A DNA stretch of 64,000 bases from Streptomyces hygroscopicus subsp. hygroscopicus. GTDB lineage: Bacteria; Actinomycetota; Actinomycetes; Streptomycetales; Streptomycetaceae. Within the stretch, counting starts at the first letter, position 1. Every line of letters starts with the position of its first letter. The notes under the pieces are model-generated. The model ran no database searches. It was not told the DNA's origin and saw nothing but the letters and a program-made list of their open reading frames with translations. The position numbers and the translations under genes are program-made. The stretch is taken from contig NZ_BSSM01000024.1 of the NCBI RefSeq assembly GCF_030269125.1, forward strand, positions 1-64,000. The letters are read 5' to 3'. Shown one piece after another: positions 15,567 through 25,700 of this stretch.

Positions 15567-16478
15567 TCAGACGAACAACTCGCCGGTCAGGATGACGAAC
15601 ACGTCCTCCAGCGTGGTCGGACGCAGCACGTCCGCGGGACCCAGCGCCTCGCGCAGGGACTCGGGCATCGTCTCGGCGCGCAGCACCGACACCGACAGGC
15701 CGGTACGACGGCTGGGCAGCCCCGCCCGCCGTACCAGCTCCTCCACCTGCGCGCGGCGGTTCGCGTCGCCCCGGTACTCGGCGGCCTGGGCCCCCGCATG
15801 GACGCGCAGCAACTCGTCCGGGGCGCCCTGGGCGATCAGCCGGCCCGCGAAGACGACGGCGACCTCGTCCGCGAGGCGTTCGGCCTCCTCGATGTAGTGC
15901 GTGGACATCAGCACCGTCGTACCGGACTCGCGCAGCGCCTCGATCACGTCCCACAGGCCCTGCCGGATCTGGGGATCGAGACCGACGGTCGGCTCGTCGA
16001 GCAGCAGCAGCCGCGGCGAGGTGAGGATGCCCCGGGCGAGCAGCAGCCTGCGCCGCATTCCGCCGGACAGCTCCTCCACCCGGCTGTCCGCCCGGTCGGT
16101 CAGCCGCACGGCGGCCAGGGCGCGGTCCACCGCGCCGTCGTACTCGCCGGCCGAAAGGGAACTGAAACGGACGAAGACCTCAAGGTTCTGACGCACCGTC
16201 AGCTCGATGTCGAGATTGTCCTCCTGCGGTACGACACCGAGCAGCGAGCGCACCCGGCGGGACCCGGCGGGCATGGCGTGCCCCAGCACCTCCACCGTGC
16301 CGCGGGTCGCCCGGCTCTGGCCGGTGATGAGCCGCATGGTGGTGGACTTTCCCGCGCCATTCGGCCCGAGGAGACCCATGAATCGGCCTGGCGGAATATC
16401 GATACTGAGTCCGTCCACGGCGTTCGCCGAGCCATAGGTCTTTACAACATCCCGAAAAAGGACAGTGGGGACGCTCAC
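15567..16478 (-). CDS. daunorubicin-resistance-type ABC transporter ATPase (DrrA/NodI family)
   Basis: This 303-residue protein has Walker A GPNGAGKSTT (near residue 37), Q-loop PQEDNLD, signature LSGGMRRRL, Walker B LLLLDEPTVGLDPQ and H-loop STHYIEEAERL. A DrrA-type C-terminal extension follows. The GTG at 16478 is preceded by a GGGGGGA ribosome site. The longer upstream frame crosses the intergenic region and is rejected. First gene of the drrA-drrB-mbtH operon, divergent from the M28 peptidase gene. It energises export of the presumed cluster product. Confidence 0.92.
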   Translation of the reverse strand: MSVPTVLFRDVVKTYGSANAVDGLSIDIPPGRFMGLLGPNGAGKSTTMRLITGQSRATRGTVEVLGHAMPAGSRRVRSLLGVVPQEDNLDIELTVRQNLEVFVRFSSLSAGEYDGAVDRALAAVRLTDRADSRVEELSGGMRRRLLLARGILTSPRLLLLDEPTVGLDPQIRQGLWDVIEALRESGTTVLMSTHYIEEAERLADEVAVVFAGRLIAQGAPDELLRVHAGAQAAEYRGDANRRAQVEELVRRAGLPSRRTGLSVSVLRAETMPESLREALGPADVLRPTTLEDVFVILTGELFV

Positions 16479-16663
16479 CCGGTTAATTCCCCCCCTTTGG
16501 ATACGCGGCACGGACGAGGTCCCAAGGCGTCGAGCCCGCCGCATCCGCCCATACAAGCGCACCCGGCACCCGGTTGTGAACCCCCTTCTGCCTGCGCGAC
16601 GTTGTTGGTAAGGTGCGACGTGATCAAGCCCCGACGTGGGCATGTTCCAATCCGGGGGGTTTG

Positions 16664-18994
16664 ATGAGGGCACGCATAGTCGTGCTTGTCGCCGGGCTGC
16701 TGCTGGTGCTCATCGGTGCCGACTGTGCTTTCGTCGTACACGCGGTCCCCGATCCAGTGCGGGCCGATGCTGCGCCGTCGGCGTTTTCCGCCTATCGCGC
16801 CAAGGCCGATATCGAGCATTTCGCGGACGCGCCGCATCCTTCGGGTAGCGCGCGTGCGGAACGGACCCGTGCTTATGTGAGCGGTCAGCTGACGCGGCTC
16901 GGACTGAAACCGGTGGAGGACGAGGCGACCGAGGTCGTCCCCGGCGACTCCGCCTCCCATCTGGCCGGCCGGGTGCACGACATCTCCGCCACCATCGCGG
17001 GCAGTTCTCCCACGGGGCAGGTCCTGCTGGTCGCCCACACGGACTCCGTCCTCACCGGTCCCGGCGCCTCCGACGACGGACTCGGCGTGTCGTCCCTCCT
17101 GGAGATCGCCCGCATCCTGACCAAGGGGCCCCGCCCGCGCAACGACGTCGTGCTGTTGTTCACCGACTCGGAGGAGACCGGCCAACTCGGGGCGCGCGCC
17201 TATGTCCACAGCCTCGGCGACGCCACCGACAAGCCCCGTGTCGTCCTCAACCTGGAGGCGCGCGGCACCTCCGGACGCGCCGTCATGTTCGAGACCGGCG
17301 AGCACAGCTCCGCCCTGGTGAAGGCGCTCGGCGGCCACCCGCCCGTGGCCACCTCGCTGTCCGCCGAGGTCTACCGGCGGCTGCCGAACGACACCGACTT
17401 CACCCAGCTGCGCGAGGCCGGCATGACCGGGCTGAACTTCGCCGTCATCGGCGACAGCGCCGACTACCACACCCCCGGCGACGACCTCGCCCACGTCCAC
17501 CTGGGCAGCCTCCAGGACCTCGGGGACACCGTGCTGTCCGCCGTGCGCCGGCTGTCCGCCACGGATCTGCGGGACGTCACCCGGTCCTCCGACGCGACCT
17601 GGTTCAACGTCGGCCCGGTGCTGGTCAGTTACCCCTCGGGCGCGGTGCTCCCGCTGGCCGCCGCGGCGCCGCTCGCCCTGCTCCTGGCCGGCTGGTACGC
17701 CCGCCGCCGCAAGGCGCTGCGGCCCGGGGCGGTGCCGAGGCCCGCGCTCACCTTCCCCCTCGTGCTCCTGGCCACGGCCGCGCTCGGCTGGGCCGCCTGG
17801 CGCGTTCTGGTGCTGATCCGCCCGTACTACGCCTCGTTCCTCACCGGGGACCCCTACCGCACCGGCCCCGCCGTCATCGGCCTGCTGCTGCTCACCGCCG
17901 CCGTCACCGGGCTGTGGGCCGCATGGACGGCCCGGCGCGCCGGCGCCCTGGACACGGCCGTGGGCATCGCGGTGTGGCCCGCGCTGCTGGCGGTACCCAC
18001 CGCCCTGCTGCTGCCCGGCGCGGCGTACGTGTTCACGTGGACGGCGCTCGGCATGGCGGCCGGTGTCGCCCTCGCCGCCCGCGCCGCCGAGGAGTCCCCG
18101 TGGCGCACCGCGGCCCTTCTCGGGGCGGCCCTGCCCTCCGTGATCGTCCTCGTGCCGCTCGTCACCCTGCTCTTCCCGACGCTCGGCCTCGCCACGGCGG
18201 CGGCCCCGCTGGCCCTGGCCGCCCTGGCCCTCGCCGTCCTGGCGACACCCCTGGCCCGCCTGCTCCGCGGTCTGCGGGCCAGGCGTCTGATCGCCCTCGC
18301 GGCCGTCGTCGCGCTGGCCGGCACCGCCTGCGTCGGCGGAGCCGTCGCCGCCGACCGGCCCGACGCGGACCATCCGCGGCCGGTCAGCCTCATGTACGCC
18401 CTCGACGCGGATCACGGGCGCGCCTACTGGGTGTCCGAGGACGCCGACCCGGCCTCCTGGGTCACCGGATACACCGGGCACCGGCGCACCGACACGCTGG
18501 AGAGCTGGTCGCCTGCCCTCGCCGCGCCGCCGGGCGGCCTGCTCGCCGGGCCGGCCCCGGTAGCCCCAGTCACCACCCCCGAGGTCACCACCGTGTCCGA
18601 CACCCGCGCCGGCGCCACCCGGACCGTCCGCCTCAAGGTCCGGCCCAAGAGCGGAAAGCCGGCCCTGCTCGCCCTGTACGTCGACACCTCCACCACGCGG
18701 GTCGTGCGGGCCCGCGTCGAGGGCGCGCCCGCCGGCACACCCGACCTGTCCGGCGGGGAGAACCGCCGGTACGCCGGATCACCGTGGAAGTGGGGTCTGC
18801 TGATGGTGGCTCCCGGCCCGCGAGGCCAGGAAGTGACCCTCGTCGTCCACGGCGACAAGCCAGTGCGCCTGCTCGCGATGACGGAGGACGCCGGGCTGCC
18901 CGACGGGGCCCTGAGCAGACCGCGGCCCGCCGACCTCACCTGGCAACCGGGCGCGGCGGGACTCTCCTTCGCCAGCCGCCTGTACACCATCTGA
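16664..18994 (+). CDS. membrane-anchored M28 family metallopeptidase
   Basis: This 776-residue protein has an N-terminal signal-anchor helix and an M28 zinc-peptidase domain at about residues 40-330. The domain shows the first metal ligand in VLLVAHTDS, the bridging Asp in GASDDGLG, the catalytic Glu in DSEETG and a late ligand around DYHTPGDD. Eight or so membrane helices follow, then a C-terminal extracytoplasmic domain. The layout resembles vacuolar/FXNA-like M28 peptidases. ATG 16664 follows a G-rich site. The gene is divergent from the exporter operon. A role in processing or destroying a peptide product outside the membrane is possible, but such genes also occur away from clusters. Confidence 0.85.
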   Translation: MRARIVVLVAGLLLVLIGADCAFVVHAVPDPVRADAAPSAFSAYRAKADIEHFADAPHPSGSARAERTRAYVSGQLTRLGLKPVEDEATEVVPGDSASHLAGRVHDISATIAGSSPTGQVLLVAHTDSVLTGPGASDDGLGVSSLLEIARILTKGPRPRNDVVLLFTDSEETGQLGARAYVHSLGDATDKPRVVLNLEARGTSGRAVMFETGEHSSALVKALGGHPPVATSLSAEVYRRLPNDTDFTQLREAGMTGLNFAVIGDSADYHTPGDDLAHVHLGSLQDLGDTVLSAVRRLSATDLRDVTRSSDATWFNVGPVLVSYPSGAVLPLAAAAPLALLLAGWYARRRKALRPGAVPRPALTFPLVLLATAALGWAAWRVLVLIRPYYASFLTGDPYRTGPAVIGLLLLTAAVTGLWAAWTARRAGALDTAVGIAVWPALLAVPTALLLPGAAYVFTWTALGMAAGVALAARAAEESPWRTAALLGAALPSVIVLVPLVTLLFPTLGLATAAAPLALAALALAVLATPLARLLRGLRARRLIALAAVVALAGTACVGGAVAADRPDADHPRPVSLMYALDADHGRAYWVSEDADPASWVTGYTGHRRTDTLESWSPALAAPPGGLLAGPAPVAPVTTPEVTTVSDTRAGATRTVRLKVRPKSGKPALLALYVDTSTTRVVRARVEGAPAGTPDLSGGENRRYAGSPWKWGLLMVAPGPRGQEVTLVVHGDKPVRLLAMTEDAGLPDGALSRPRPADLTWQPGAAGLSFASRLYTI

Positions 18995-19000
18995 CCCGGG

Positions 19001-19048
19001 CACCTGGACACCTGGACACCCGGGCACCGGAACACCGGGACACCTGGC
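19001..19048. repeat. six tandem 8-bp units, consensus CACCYGGA
   Basis: Immediately after the M28 peptidase stop, an exact 8-bp period runs for six units: CACCTGGA, CACCTGGA, CACCCGGG, CACCGGAA, CACCGGGA, CACCTGGC. The unit is partly self-complementary, so the transcript could fold into alternative small hairpins. Confidence 0.85.
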
Positions 19049-19112
19049 CACCACGCGACCAGGACCACATCCGGCCGGGCGACCCCTGGCCCCGACAGAA
19101 GAGAGCGCCCTG

Positions 19113-19610
19113 ATGCCCTCCACCCCCCACCACGCCGACACCACCGCGGACCCGGAGCCCTTCCGCCTGCGCACGGCGGTCGCGGCCGACGCGGCGGAGA
19201 TCACCGCCGTCTTCCTCGCCTCCCGGGCCGCGGCCCTGCCCTACCTGCCCCGGCTCTACAGCGACGAGGAGACCCTCGGCTTCTTCGAGCACGTCGTTCT
19301 CCCCTCCTGCACCGTGTGGGTGGCCGAACAGGGCGAGGACGCCCGGATCGTGGGCTTCGCCGCCCTCGACGAGACCGTCCTCGACCACCTGTACCTGCAC
19401 CCCGACGTGCGGCGCCGCGGCATCGGCACGGCTCTGCTCGAGACCGTGAAACAGGCGTCCCCGGAGCAACTGTCGCTGCACTGCTTCCAGCGCAACACCG
19501 ACGCCCGCGCCTTCTACGAGCGGCACGGCTTCACCGCCGGCGAGTTCGACGACGGCAGCCGCAACGAGGAGAACGAGCCCGACGTGACGTACCACTGGAC
19601 GGCTCGCTGA
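19113..19610 (+). CDS. GNAT family N-acetyltransferase
   Basis: This 165-residue protein has the GNAT fold. The acetyl-CoA-binding motif A reads LYLHPDVRRRGIGTALLETV (R-R-x-G-I-G-T), and motif B is LHCFQRNTDARAFYERHGF. The acceptor substrate cannot be predicted. It follows the M28 gene in the same direction after a 118-bp gap with an 8-bp repeat array, and precedes the large NRPS gene by 111 bp. It could be a self-protection acetyltransferase, but that is only suggested by position. Confidence 0.88.
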   Translation: MPSTPHHADTTADPEPFRLRTAVAADAAEITAVFLASRAAALPYLPRLYSDEETLGFFEHVVLPSCTVWVAEQGEDARIVGFAALDETVLDHLYLHPDVRRRGIGTALLETVKQASPEQLSLHCFQRNTDARAFYERHGFTAGEFDDGSRNEENEPDVTYHWTAR

Positions 19611-19616
19611 CCCACC

Positions 19617-19634
19617 GTCGGGGCCCGGCCCGAC
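19617..19634 (+). terminator. small hairpin after the GNAT gene
   Basis: A 6-bp stem GTCGGG/CCCGAC with a 6-nt loop lies 7 bp past the acetyltransferase stop and about 90 bp before the NRPS start. It is a modest terminator candidate. Confidence 0.4.
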
Positions 19635-19721
19635 CACGCATCACCACGCAGTGCATCCACCACAACGGCGGGCCGCGGCAGGACCCCTCCGCCCGCCGTG
19701 ATCAGGGGAGGGAACACCCTA

Positions 19722-22700
19722 GTGCAGGGCGAAGGCACCGTCGCGGGCGAGATCCCGCTGTCCTACGCGCAGCTCGCGCTGTGGTTCAACGACCGGCTCC
19801 AGCAGGGCGACGCCTCCTACAACATGCCGGTGGCGCTCCGCCTGCGGGGCCCGCTCGGCATCGAGGCGCTGCGCGCCGCGCTCACCGACGTCATCGGCCG
19901 GCACGCCGCCCTGCGGACCGTGTTCCCCGACCGGGACGGCACCCCCTACCAGCGCATCCTGGACGCCGCCGACGTCGAGACGCCCCTGACGGTGGAGCCC
20001 GCCGACGAGGCCGCCCTCCCGGGCCTGATCGCCGCGGCCTGCCGCGAGTGCTTCGACCTGGCCACCGAGATCCCGCTGCGGCTGCGGGTGTTCGCGCTCG
20101 GGCCGCAGGACCACCTGGTCCTGCTGGTCCAGCACCACATCGCCGGCGACGGCTGGTCCATGGCCCCCCTGGCCCGCGACCTGAACACCGCGTACGTCGC
20201 CCGCCTCGCCGGCGAGGCACCCGACTGGCCGCCCCTGACGGCCGACTTCGCCGAGTACGCCCTCGCCCAGCACCGCTCCCTCGGCAGCCTGGACGACCCC
20301 GACAGCGGCATCAGCGCCCAACTGGCCTACTGGAAGGAGGCGCTCGCCGGGATACCGGACTGCCTGCCGCTGCCCACCGACCGGCCGCGCCCCGCGGCCA
20401 TGTCCCACGAGGGCGACTACTTCCCCTGGGAGATCCCGGCGGACCTGCACCGCGACCTGCTGGCCCTCGCGCGCACCTGCCGGGTCAGCCTCTTCATGGT
20501 CGTCCAGGCGGCGCTCGCCACCGTGCTCAGCCGCTCCGGCGCCGGCGACGACATCCCGCTCGCCAGCCCGACCGCCGGGCGCGCCGACTCCCGGTACGAC
20601 GACGTGGTGGGCTACTTCGTCAACCCGCTGGTGCTGCGCGTCGACACCTCCGGCGACCCCACCTTCCGCGAACTGCTCAAGCGGGTGCGCCACACCGACC
20701 TCCAGGGCTTCTCCCACCACGACATGCCGATCGAGCGGCTGATCACCGCCCTGAACCCGCCGCGCTCGCTCGCCTGGCACCCGTTGTTCCAGGTCATGCT
20801 GGCCTTCCAGAACCTGCCCGAGGCGGCCCTCCGGCTGCCCGGCGTCGACTGCGAGGTGGTCGAGGCCGACCCCGGCGGGGCCAAGTTCGACCTGTCGTTC
20901 AACGTCATGGAGCGCAAGGACCCCCAGGGCGCCCCGGCCGGGCTGACCTGCTTCGTCGAGTACAGCAGCGACCTGTTCGAGCGGGCGGGTGCCGAGGACC
21001 TCACCCGGCGGCTCGTCCTGCTCCTGGAGCGGGTCGTCGAGGACCCCGACCTCCGCCTCGGCGACATCGACCTCGTCACCGACGACGACCACCGCGTCCT
21101 CACCGGACTGTGGCAGGGCCCGGCGAGCGAGGTCCCCGCGCTCGCCTACCACCAGTCCTTCGAGGAGCGTGTCGCGGCCGACCCCGACACGCCCGCGCTC
21201 GTCGCCGGGGACACCCGGCTGACCTTCGGTGAACTCGACGCCCGCGCCAACCGGCTCGCCCGCGAACTGGTCGAGCGGGGCGCGGCGCCCGGGGCGCCGG
21301 TCCTCGTGCTGCTCGACCGCACCGCCGACCTCGTCGTGGCGCTGCTCGCGGTCCTGAAGTCGGGCGCCGCCTTCGTCCCGCTCACGCCGGACACCCCCGC
21401 CGAACGGCTGGCCGCCGTCGCCTCCACGCTGGGTCCCGTCTGCGCCGTCACCACCGCGGTGACCGCCCCCCGGCTGCCCGGGGGCACGCCCGCCCTGGTG
21501 CTGGACGACCCCGGCACGCGCGAACGCGTCGCCGCCCGCCCGGACACCGGCCTCACCGACGCGGACCGCGCGGCCCCGGTCCGCCCCGAGGACACGGCGT
21601 ACGTCATCCACACATCCGGCTCGACGGGCACCCCCAAGGGCGTCGCCGTGAGCCACGAGGCGCTGAGCCACCTCGCCCACCACCACCGGGTCCGCATGGC
21701 GCGCCGGTACGCGCCCGACGGCGCCCCCCGCCTCCGGCTCGGCCTGGTCGCCTCGATCACCTTCGACACCGCCTGGGAACCGTTCTTCTGGCTCCTCGAA
21801 GGGCACTGCCTGCACCTGCTCCCCGACGAGGTGCGCCTCGACCCCGAGGCCCTCGTCGCCGAGGTGCGGCGCGAGCGCCTCGACTTCCTCGACCTCACCC
21901 CGACCTACACCCAGGCGCTGCTGGCCGCCGGTCTCCTCGACGCGGGCCACCACCGGCCGCGCGTCCTCATGCTCGGCGGCGAGGCGGTCGGACCCGAGCT
22001 GTGGACCAGGCTCGCCGCGGTCGAGGGCACGGACGTGCACAACTACTACGGGCCGACCGAGTTCACCGTCGACGCGCTCTCCTGCGAACTGCGCGACAGC
22101 CCCGTCCCGGTCATCGGACGCCCCCTGGAGAACGTCCGCGCCGCCGTCCTGGACGAGCGCCTGCGCCCTGCCCCCCTCGGCGTGCCCGGCGAGCTGTACC
22201 TGTCCGGACCCCAGCTCGCCCGCGGCTACGTCGGCAGCCCCGCGCTGACCGCCGAACGGTTCGTCGCCGACCCCTACGGGCCGCCCGGCAGCCGCATGTA
22301 CCGCACCGGCGACCTGGCCCGGCTGCTGCGCGACGGACGGGTCGAGTACCTCGGCCGCGCCGACGACCAGGTCAAGATCCGCGGTTTCCGCATCGAACCC
22401 GGCGAGATCGAGGCCGTACTCGCCCGGCACCCCGGCGTCGCCCAGGCCGCCGTCGCCGTGCGCGGCGAGGAGACCGGCGACCCCCACCTCGCCGCCTACG
22501 TCGTCCCCGCGGCCGGCAGCCGGCCGCCCGGCGCCGCCGAACTGCACGACCACCTCGCCGAGCACCTCCCGGCGTACATGCTGCCCGCGGCCTTCGCCCA
22601 CCTCGACCGGCTGCCGCTCACCAGCAGCGGCAAGCTGGACCGGCGCGCCCTGCCGGAACCCGACCTGCGCGTCACCGACGGCGGCGGCCGCCCGCCCGCC

Positions 22701-25700
22701 GACGAGCGGGAGGCCACCTTGTGCGCGCTGTTCGCCGAGGTGCTGCGCGCCGACGCGGTCGGCCCCGACGACGACTTCTTCCGGCTGGGCGGGCACTCGC
22801 TGCTCGCCATGCGCCTGGTCAGCCGGGTCCGCGCGGTCACCGGCGCCGAACTCCCGATCCGCGCCGTCTTCGAGGGCCGCACCCCCGCCCGGCTGGCCCG
22901 CCTGCTCGGCGGCACGGAGCAGCGCCCGGCGCTCGTCCCGGCCGAACGTCCCGCCGAGACCCCGCTCTCGCACGCCCAGCGCCGGCTGTGGTTCCTCCAG
23001 CGCCTGGAGACGGAGAGTCCCGCCTACCACATCCCGCTGCCGCTGCGGCTCGACGGACCCCTCGACATCGGGGCGCTCGGCGCCGCGCTGCACGACGTCG
23101 TGGTCCGCCACGAGGCGCTGCGCACGGTGTTCCCCGACCGCGACGGCGTACCCCACCAGCGGGTCCTGGACCCGGCGGATCTGCCGTCACTGCTGGACAT
23201 CGCCCCGCTCGACCCCGCTCGTGCCGAGGGCGAGGGGCTCGCGGCCGAGCTGCGGGCCGCGGCGTCCGTGCCGTTCGACCTGGCGAACCGGCCGCCGCTG
23301 CGGGCCCGGCTGTACCTGCTCGGACCCGGCCGCCACGTCCTGCTGCTGACGGTGCACCACATCGCCTGCGACGGCTGGTCCCTCCAGCCGCTCGCCGCCG
23401 ACCTCGCCACCGCCTACCGGGCCCGCGCCGAGGGGCGCGCCCCCGACTGGTCGCCGTTGCCCGTCCAGTACGCCGACTACACCCTGTGGCAGCACCGGCT
23501 GCTCGGCGACGCCCGCACCCCGGGCACGCTCGCCGCCGGGCAGTGGGAGTACTGGCGTACGGCCCTGACGGGCCTGCCGGACGAGGTGCCGCTCCCCGTC
23601 GACCGCCGCCGCACCTCCGAGACCGGCCACGAGGGCGGCACCGTTCCCGTCCGGATCGACGCCGCGACCCACAAGGCACTCGCGGACCTCGCGCGGGCGG
23701 GCGGCGCGAGCCTCTTCATGGCCGTACAGGCCGCGCTCGCCGCCCTGCTGACGCGCCTCGGCGCCGGCACGGACATCCCGCTCGGCACCCCGGTGGCGGG
23801 CCGCACCGACGCCGCCCTGGAGGACCTGGTCGGCTTCTTCGTCAACACGCTGGTGCTGCGCACCGACACCGGGGGAGACCCCACGTTCCGGGAGCTGCTG
23901 GAGCGGGTGCGGGAGCGGGACGTGGCCGACTACGCCCACCAGGACCTGCCCTTCGAGCAGCTGGTCGACCTCGTCAACCCCGAGCGGCAGCCGGGCCGGC
24001 ACCCGCTGTTCCAGGTCGCCCTCGTGGTGGACCAGGGCGACGGAGTCCGCCTCGACATCCCGGGTGTCACCGCCGAGCGGATCACCGTCCAGCTGGCCCC
24101 CGCCAAGTTCGACCTCACCGTGACCCTGGCGGCCGAGCGCGCCGAGGACGGCGGCGAGGGGCCGCTGACCGGCACCGTCGAGTACCGCACCGACCTGTTC
24201 GACCAGGCGGGCGCCGCCGCGTTCGCCGACCGGCTCACCCGGCTGCTCACCGCCGTGGCCGCCGACCCCGACCGGCGCATCGGCCGGGTCGCCCTGCTCT
24301 CGGACGACGAGCGGCGCCTCGTCCTCGACAAGTGGAACGACACGCGGCACGAGCTGGAGCCCACCACGCTCGCCGCCTCCGTGGCCGAGCAGATCGCCCG
24401 GACCCCCGAGGCGACCGCGGTCGTCTTCGAGGGCGAGGAGGTGACGTTCGGCGGCCTCGACGCGCTCGTCGACGGCCTCGCCGGTCGGCTCGCGGCGCAC
24501 GGCGTGGGACGGGGCGACACCGTCGCGGTCGCCGTACCCCGCTCCGTCGAACTGGTCGTCGCGCTGTGCGCGGTGCACCGGACCGGGGCCGCGTACGTGC
24601 CGCTCGATCCGGACTACCCGGCCGACCGGCTCGCGTTCATGCTCCAGGACGCGCGGCCGACGGCGGTCGTCGCCACGCCCGCGGAGGCGGAGCGGCTCAG
24701 CGTGCCGGAGGGCGTGGCACTGGTCTTCCCGGGAGCCGAGGCCGCGCGGGAGCGGGCCGGGGCGAAGGCTCCGGCGCCGGTGGAGCGGGGGACGGCCGGT
24801 GTCCCGGTGGTGGCGGAGCGGGCCGCGAGCGCCGTCCCCGCCCCGACCGACCCGGCCTATGTCATCTACACCTCCGGCTCCACCGGCCGCCCCAAGGGCG
24901 TCGTCGTGCCGCACGGCGCCGTGACCAACCGGCTGCGGTGGGGTCAGGACCAGTACCTGCTCACGGCCGAGGACCGGGTCCTCCACAAGACGCCGTCCAG
25001 CTTCGACGTCTCCGTCTGGGAGATCTTCTGGCCGCTCAGCACCGGCGCCACCCTCGTCGTGGCCCGGCCGGAGGGCCACCGGGACCCCGGATACCTGTGC
25101 GAACTGATCCGCGAGGAGCGGGTCACGGTGGCGCAGTTCGTGCCGTCCATGCTGGACGCGTTCCTCCAGCACCCCGACGCCGGCCGGTGCGACTCGCTGC
25201 GCCTGGTCATCGTCGGCGGCGAGGCGCTGAGCACGGCGACCGCCCGACGCTTCCACCAGGTGCTGCCAGGGATCCGGCTCGTGGACCAGTACGGGCCCAC
25301 CGAGGCCGCGATCGAGGTGACGGCCTGGACCTGCCGGCCGGGGGACGACGACGGCCGCCCGGTGCCGATCGGACGGCCCGTGTGGAACACCCGGGTGCAC
25401 ATCCTCGACGCCGAACTCCAGCTGCTCCCCCCGGGTGTCGCGGGCGAGCTGTACCTCGACGGCGCCCAGCTGGCCGACGGCTACCTGGGCCGCCCGGCGC
25501 TGACCGCCGAGCGTTTCGTCGCCAACCCCTACGGGCCGCCCGGGTCCCGCATGTACCGCACCGGCGACATCGCCCGCTGGCGCGCCGACGGGGCGGTGGA
25601 GTACCTGGGCCGCGTCGACGGCCAGGTGAAGGTCCGCGGCTTCCGCATCGAGCTCGGCGAGGTCGAGGCGGCGTTGGGCGACCACCCGGCCGTCGCCGCC

